Origin: CAJXUU01 sp963975265
GTDB lineage: Bacteria > Bacteroidota > Bacteroidia > Chitinophagales > Saprospiraceae
DNA: 34,040 bases
Reading direction: 5' to 3'
NCBI GenBank assembly: GCA_963975265.1
Contig: CAXBGT010000032.1
Span: 1-34,040 of the forward strand
Of this stretch, positions 33,848 to 34,040 are shown piece by piece. A model generated the notes under the pieces. The model was not told the DNA's origin and did no database searches. It was given only the letters and a program-made list of their open reading frames with translations. Both the position numbers and the translations under genes were made by a program. Within the stretch, counting starts at the first letter, position 1. Every line of letters begins with the position of its first letter.

Positions 33848-34040
33848 GGACTTTGATGGTTGTTGGTTGTTGGTTGTTCCTAATTTTCTTATTTCGAAAT
33901 TCAACATTTGAAATTTCTGAAAAGCTTTTGCAAAGCTGACATTTTTCTACCTTTTCCCAATCCGAAATTCGAAATTCTTACTTCGTTAGTAAAAAAGATC
34001 CTAAATTTTGACTACCCCACCGCAAGCGGATGGAGCATTA
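33848..34040. other. Window end: short repeats, no gene
   Basis: TTGGTTGT direct repeats, several CGAAATTC copies (33893-33980) and an imperfect hairpin CCGC-AA-GCGG (34019-34028) near the edge. No reading frame is supported. Confidence 0.4.

Noticed and set aside
34017..34035. Imperfect CCGC-AA-GCGG hairpin at the window edge
   Set aside because: The stem is only four perfect pairs and the context is cut by the window end, so no role can be claimed.

Overview
The window is a chromosomal stretch from a member of the Bacteroidota, most likely a marine, Cytophagales-like or Flavobacteriia-like bacterium (inference). Evidence: A+T-rich DNA; a DTE-type proteorhodopsin next to a beta-carotene cleavage gene; a secreted protein with a type IX secretion C-terminal domain; a GWxTD-domain protein; start sites without clear Shine-Dalgarno sequences; and several promoters of the Bacteroidota type (TTG/TTTG near -33, TAnnTTTG near -7). 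No integrase, transposase, phage gene, CRISPR array, rRNA or tRNA was found, so this looks like ordinary chromosome with some repeat-rich gaps.

Layout. 1-1479 (-): a light cassette of proteorhodopsin followed by blh (truncated by the window edge), with a terminator-like hairpin between them. 1900-5542: mazG, an unrecognised lipoprotein-like gene and a DUF4403-like gene. 5957-8000: a T9SS-exported arylsulfotransferase-like protein, followed by five tandem hairpin repeats in a convergent gap. 8027-10937 (-): a UbiD-type decarboxylase and fmt. 11150-12847 (+): an OmpA-family protein with a Glu/Val tandem repeat. 12858-18247 (-): a probable four-gene envelope operon in the order PlsC-like acyltransferase, lipoprotein isoaspartyl peptidase, YfhO-like membrane protein, sulfotransferase. 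18456-19388 (+): miaA with a TTG start. 19415-20264 (-): two overlapping small membrane proteins. 20265-21003: a gap holding the frameshifted remnant of an AraC-type DNA-binding domain.

21004-21783 (+): a secreted PDZ protein with a clear promoter and terminator. 21961-23493 (-): an unusual zinc-ribbon/SDR fusion. 23628-25636 (-): an EEP-family lipoprotein, a NudK-like Nudix hydrolase and a GNAT acetyltransferase. 25637-26454: an 818-base gap with a minus-strand terminator, a possible unannotated small gene and a GACA microsatellite. 26455-28017 (-) and 28142-29773 (+): an FAD-dependent dehydrogenase diverging from an AAEx-type transporter, whose -7 box lies four bases before its ATG. 29844-34040: an unknown membrane protein (+), then GWxTD protein, small lipoprotein, rplS (with promoter and terminator) and an RluE-like pseudouridine synthase (all -).

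Housekeeping genes (fmt, miaA, rplS, mazG, rluE-like) are interleaved with envelope and surface genes. The most distinctive items are the rhodopsin-blh hairpin, the five-copy hairpin array, the atypical SDR fusion, the possible small gene with its own terminator, and the four-gene envelope operon. I saw no single locus that is clearly a new defence or mobile system.
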